A DNA stretch of 64,000 nt from Erwinia sp. E_sp_B01_1 (lineage in GTDB: Bacteria; Pseudomonadota; Gammaproteobacteria; Enterobacterales; Enterobacteriaceae). The stretch covers positions 2,542,001-2,606,000 of the forward strand of contig NZ_CP142208.1 of the NCBI RefSeq assembly GCF_036865545.1. The letters run 5' to 3'. How positions within the stretch are numbered: the first letter of the stretch is position 1; every line of letters begins with the position of its first letter. Below are positions 61,372-64,000 of this stretch, piece by piece. Below the pieces are notes generated by a model that was not told the DNA's origin, did not search any database, and worked only from the letters and a program-made list of their open reading frames with translations. The position numbers were made by a program, and so were the translations under genes.

Positions 61372-62562
61372 ATGACCTTATTAAATCCCTATTTCGGCGA
61401 GTTTGGTGGCATGTATGTGCCACAAATCCTGATGCCTGCGCTGCGCCAGCTGGAAGAAGCCTTTGTCAGTGCCCAGCGCGATCCAGAATTTCAGGCCGAA
61501 TTCACTGACCTGTTAAAAAACTATGCAGGCCGGCCAACGGCGCTGACGCTGTGTAAAAACCTCACGGCAGGCACCAAAACACGTCTTTATCTGAAGCGCG
61601 AAGATCTGCTGCACGGCGGCGCGCATAAAACCAACCAGGTGCTGGGTCAGGCTTTGCTGGCTAAGCGCATGGGCAAAACCGAAATTATCGCTGAGACTGG
61701 CGCAGGTCAGCATGGCGTGGCTTCGGCTCTGGCCAGCGCCCTGCTGGGCCTGAAATGCCGCATTTATATGGGCGCGAAAGATATTGAACGCCAGTCACCT
61801 AACGTGTTCAGAATGCGTCTGATGGGCGCGGAAGTGATCCCGGTCCACAGTGGTTCTGCCACGCTGAAAGATGCCTGTAACGAAGCCCTGCGCGACTGGT
61901 CAGGTAGCTATGATACCGCGCACTATATGCTGGGTACGGCTGCTGGCCCCCATCCTTTCCCGACTATCGTGCGTGAATTCCAGCGCATGATTGGGGAAGA
62001 GACCAAAGCGCAAATCCTCGAAAGAGAAGGACGTTTGCCGGATGCCGTTCTGGCCTGCGTGGGTGGCGGTTCTAACGCCATCGGCATGTTTGCTGATTTC
62101 ATTGATGATGAGTCGGTGGGCCTGATCGGCGTAGAGCCAGCGGGCCACGGTATTGAAACCGGCGAGCATGGCGCGCCGCTGAAGCACGGCCGTGTAGGGA
62201 TCTACTTCGGCATGAAATCGCCAATGATGCAGACTGAAGATGGACAGATTGAAGAGTCTTATTCTATTTCAGCCGGTCTGGACTTCCCTTCAGTAGGGCC
62301 GCAGCATGCTTATCTGAACAGCATCGGTCGCGCTGAATACGTTTCTGTTACCGATGATGAAGCGCTTGAAGCCTTTAAAATATTGTGCCGTAGCGAAGGG
62401 ATTATTCCGGCGCTGGAATCTTCACACGCGCTGGCCCATGCGTTGAAAATGATGCACGAGGCTCCGGAAAAAGAGCAGCTTCTGGTGGTCAACCTTTCCG
62501 GGCGCGGTGATAAAGATATTTTCACCGTTCACGATATCCTGACAGCTAAGGGAGAAATTTAA
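61372..62562 (+). CDS. trpB: Tryptophan synthase beta chain
   Basis: 396 residues. It condenses indole and serine; the pyridoxal-phosphate lysine is Lys86 in GGAHKTNQV, with the phosphate loop [10 protein letters not shown]. The start at 61372 ([13 protein letters not shown]) is the family start; the frame opens 15 codons earlier at a GTG. It overlaps trpA by one base (TAATG). Confidence 0.97.
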   Translation: MTLLNPYFGEFGGMYVPQILMPALRQLEEAFVSAQRDPEFQAEFTDLLKNYAGRPTALTLCKNLTAGTKTRLYLKREDLLHGGAHKTNQVLGQALLAKRMGKTEIIAETGAGQHGVASALASALLGLKCRIYMGAKDIERQSPNVFRMRLMGAEVIPVHSGSATLKDACNEALRDWSGSYDTAHYMLGTAAGPHPFPTIVREFQRMIGEETKAQILEREGRLPDAVLACVGGGSNAIGMFADFIDDESVGLIGVEPAGHGIETGEHGAPLKHGRVGIYFGMKSPMMQTEDGQIEESYSISAGLDFPSVGPQHAYLNSIGRAEYVSVTDDEALEAFKILCRSEGIIPALESSHALAHALKMMHEAPEKEQLLVVNLSGRGDKDIFTVHDILTAKGEI

Positions 62563-63368
62563 TGGAGCGTTATGACCAGCTTTTTAAACGTCTTGATGCC
62601 GCAAAAGAAGGGGCTTTCGTTCCTTTCGTGACGCTGGGCGATCCAACACCAGAGCTTTCCCTGCAAATCATCGATGCGCTGATTGAAGGTGGAGCCGATG
62701 CTCTTGAGCTGGGGATCCCCTTCTCTGATCCACTTGCAGATGGCCCTACCATTCAGAACGCCGCCCTGCGTGCTTTCGCAGCAGGAGTGACACCGTCACA
62801 ATGTTTTGAAATTATCAAAGCCGTGCGTCAGAAGCACCCGGAAATTCCAATTGGCTTGCTGATGTATGCAAACCTGGTCTTCTCCAACGGCATCGATAAC
62901 TTTTATGCACGCTGTCAGGAAGCGGGTGTCGATTCGGTACTGGTTGCTGACGTACCCGTTGAAGAGTCCGCCCCTTTCCGTCAGTCCGCACTTCGTCACA
63001 ACGTTGCGCCGATCTTTATCTGCCCGCCTAATGCGGATGACGATTTATTACGTGAGATTGCCTCACATGGCCGGGGTTATACCTATCTGGTCTCCCGCGC
63101 TGGCGTAACCGGCGCGGAAAATCGTGGCGTCAGCCACTCTCTGCTGCATCTGGTGGAGAAACTGCGCGAGTATCACGCTGCACCGCCGGTACAGGGATTT
63201 GGGATTTCTGAACCTGAACAGGTAAAAGAAGCACTGAAAGCCGGTGCTGCCGGAGCCATTTCCGGGTCAGCTGTTGTCAAAATCATCGAGCAAAACCACG
63301 CAAATCCGCCGGTGATGCTGGCTGAACTCAAAGCCTTTGTCAGCAAGCTGAAAGCGGCGACGCGTTAA
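62562..63368 (+). CDS. trpA: Tryptophan synthase alpha chain
   Basis: 268 residues, as in E. coli, an (alpha/beta)8 barrel that cleaves indole-3-glycerol phosphate. The catalytic Glu49 lies in [14 protein letters not shown] along with Asp60. Last gene of the trp operon, translationally coupled to trpB. Confidence 0.97.
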   Translation: MERYDQLFKRLDAAKEGAFVPFVTLGDPTPELSLQIIDALIEGGADALELGIPFSDPLADGPTIQNAALRAFAAGVTPSQCFEIIKAVRQKHPEIPIGLLMYANLVFSNGIDNFYARCQEAGVDSVLVADVPVEESAPFRQSALRHNVAPIFICPPNADDDLLREIASHGRGYTYLVSRAGVTGAENRGVSHSLLHLVEKLREYHAAPPVQGFGISEPEQVKEALKAGAAGAISGSAVVKIIEQNHANPPVMLAELKAFVSKLKAATR

Positions 63369-63377
63369 TTTGGCTTA

Positions 63378-63412
63378 AATGCCTTTCCCGCCTGGGTAAG
63401 GCATTATTTTTT
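63378..63412 (+). terminator. trp operon terminator
   Basis: AATGCCTT, a twelve-base loop, AAGGCATT, then ATTTTTT, ten bases after the trpA stop. Confidence 0.85.
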
Positions 63413-63524
63413 CACTCTTTATTACACCCTTTTCTGGAAAATTTCCCGCCTGTGGCTAAGCTTCTGATACAGAGTGATCTGTACACACGGCTTATGCCAA
63501 CTGATTAATGACAGGGAGAATAGA

Positions 63525-63839
63525 ATGAAGTTATTTAAAGTCCTGACGGGTATGCTTGTTGCGGCTGTAGTCGCGATCACAGTCAGCGCCTGTGCGCCAA
63601 CGCCGACGAAAGAAGGAACCGGTGGCTATATTGACGACACTGTTGTCACCACTAAAGTGAAAACGGAATTACTGAAAGACGAATCACTGAAATCCACTGA
63701 GATTAACGTTGAGACTTTCAAAGGCCGCGTTCAGCTGAGTGGTTTTGTCACCAGCCCGCAGTCAGCTAACCGTGCGGTGCAAATCACCCGTGGCGTGAAA
63801 GGTGTTACCTCCGTTACGAACAATATGCAAATCAAGTAA
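63525..63839 (+). CDS. BON-domain lipoprotein
   Basis: 104 residues: a lipoprotein signal with lipobox VSAC (Cys24), then a single BON domain (about 34-102) with DTVVTTKVKTELLKD and VQLSGFVTSPQSANRAV, like one half of OsmY. BON domains bind phospholipid or help outer-membrane integrity. The start at 63525 gives the signal peptide and has GGGAG upstream. It occupies the site between trpA and ompW where E. coli has yciGFE. Confidence 0.85.
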   Translation: MKLFKVLTGMLVAAVVAITVSACAPTPTKEGTGGYIDDTVVTTKVKTELLKDESLKSTEINVETFKGRVQLSGFVTSPQSANRAVQITRGVKGVTSVTNNMQIK

Positions 63840-63857
63840 TTGTGCTGCATAACGAGG

Positions 63858-63885
63858 AAAGGCGCTGATTCAGCGCCTTTTTTTT
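63858..63885 (+). terminator. Terminator after the BON lipoprotein gene
   Basis: AAAGGCGCTG-ATT-CAGCGCCTTT followed by five more Ts; it also lies just beyond the ompW stop on the other strand. Confidence 0.88.
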
Positions 63886-63895
63886 CAGCCCGAAC

Positions 63896-64000
63896 TCAGA
63901 AGCGATAGCCCGCGCCGAAGAAGAATACGAACGGATTAATATGGGTATCAATACTCTGATGGCCGGCTGCGGAGTCAAAGCCGACTTTGGTTTTGATATC
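63896..64000 (-). CDS. ompW: Outer-membrane protein OmpW, C-terminal fragment at window edge
   Basis: The last 34 codons are visible, ending INPFVFFFGAGYRF with the terminal Phe used by the BAM machinery. It matches the OmpW C-terminus (VFxFxxGYRF), an eight-stranded beta-barrel for small hydrophobic molecules. Position next to trp is as in E. coli. The start lies beyond the right edge. Confidence 0.85.
   Translation of the reverse strand, partial: DIKTKVGFDSAAGHQSIDTHINPFVFFFGAGYRF

Overview
The window is a chromosomal segment of a gamma-proteobacterium of the order Enterobacterales, most likely Erwiniaceae (Erwinia/Pantoea type). The evidence is backbone synteny with Escherichia coli: mppA-mpaA-ycjG-tpx-tyrR-ycjFX-psp-sap, rnb, osmB-yciH-pyrF-lapBA-pgpB-ribA-acnA-cysB-topA-yciN-sohB-yciK-btuR-rluB-yciO-rnm-trp-ompW. 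It differs by lineage-specific cargo and by having trpG and trpD as separate genes. No phage, complete insertion sequence, CRISPR array, tRNA or rRNA gene was seen.

Layout. 1-2.5 kb: end of a beta-glucoside PTS gene and its 6-phospho-beta-glucosidase, facing a truncated BglG-type gene that keeps only the RNA-binding CAT domain and still has a RAT antiterminator site in its leader. 2.5-7.4 kb: murein-peptide recycling (mppA, mpaA, ycjG), then tpx. 7.4-14.5 kb: tyrR and the phage-shock module (ycjFX, pspDCBA and divergent pspF, with a sigma-54 promoter). 14.48-14.6 kb: a RyhB-like small RNA with a Fur box, between pspF and sapA. 14.8-20.8 kb: the sapABCDF ABC transporter, interrupted between sapB and sapC by a 766-bp insertion flanked by a 13-bp direct repeat. 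21-27.6 kb: yciW, a LysR regulator, a glucose-family PTS permease and a YdeP-type molybdopterin oxidoreductase; fabI, which sits near here in E. coli, is absent from the window. 27.7-36 kb: rnb, a CstA-like transporter, a convergent rpfR/rpfF pair (DSF-family signal synthase and its PAS-GGDEF-EAL receptor) and an orphan AraD-type epimerase.

36-49 kb: osmB, yciH, pyrF, lapB, lapA, pgpB, ribA, acnA, the small-protein genes ymiC, yciX and ymiA, then cysB and topA. yciH and acnA each carry an apparent one-base deletion in a homopolymer; a third similar site may lie in the first PTS gene, so read error must be considered. 49.4-53.4 kb: yciN, sohB, yciK-btuR, rluB. 53.4-54.9 kb: an AT-rich lineage-specific patch with a lipoprotein that has a trypsin-like catalytic triad. 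55-63.4 kb: yciO, rnm and the complete trp operon with promoter/operator, leader peptide, attenuator and trpEGDCBA. 63.5-64 kb: a BON-domain lipoprotein and the 3' end of ompW.

Functional themes: envelope stress and cell-wall recycling (psp, mpp/mpaA/ycjG, sap, lapAB, pgpB), iron-linked control (ryhB, Fur-like boxes, acnA as a known RyhB-type target in E. coli), cyclic-di-GMP/DSF signalling (rpfR/rpfF), sugar uptake (two PTS permeases) and tryptophan synthesis.
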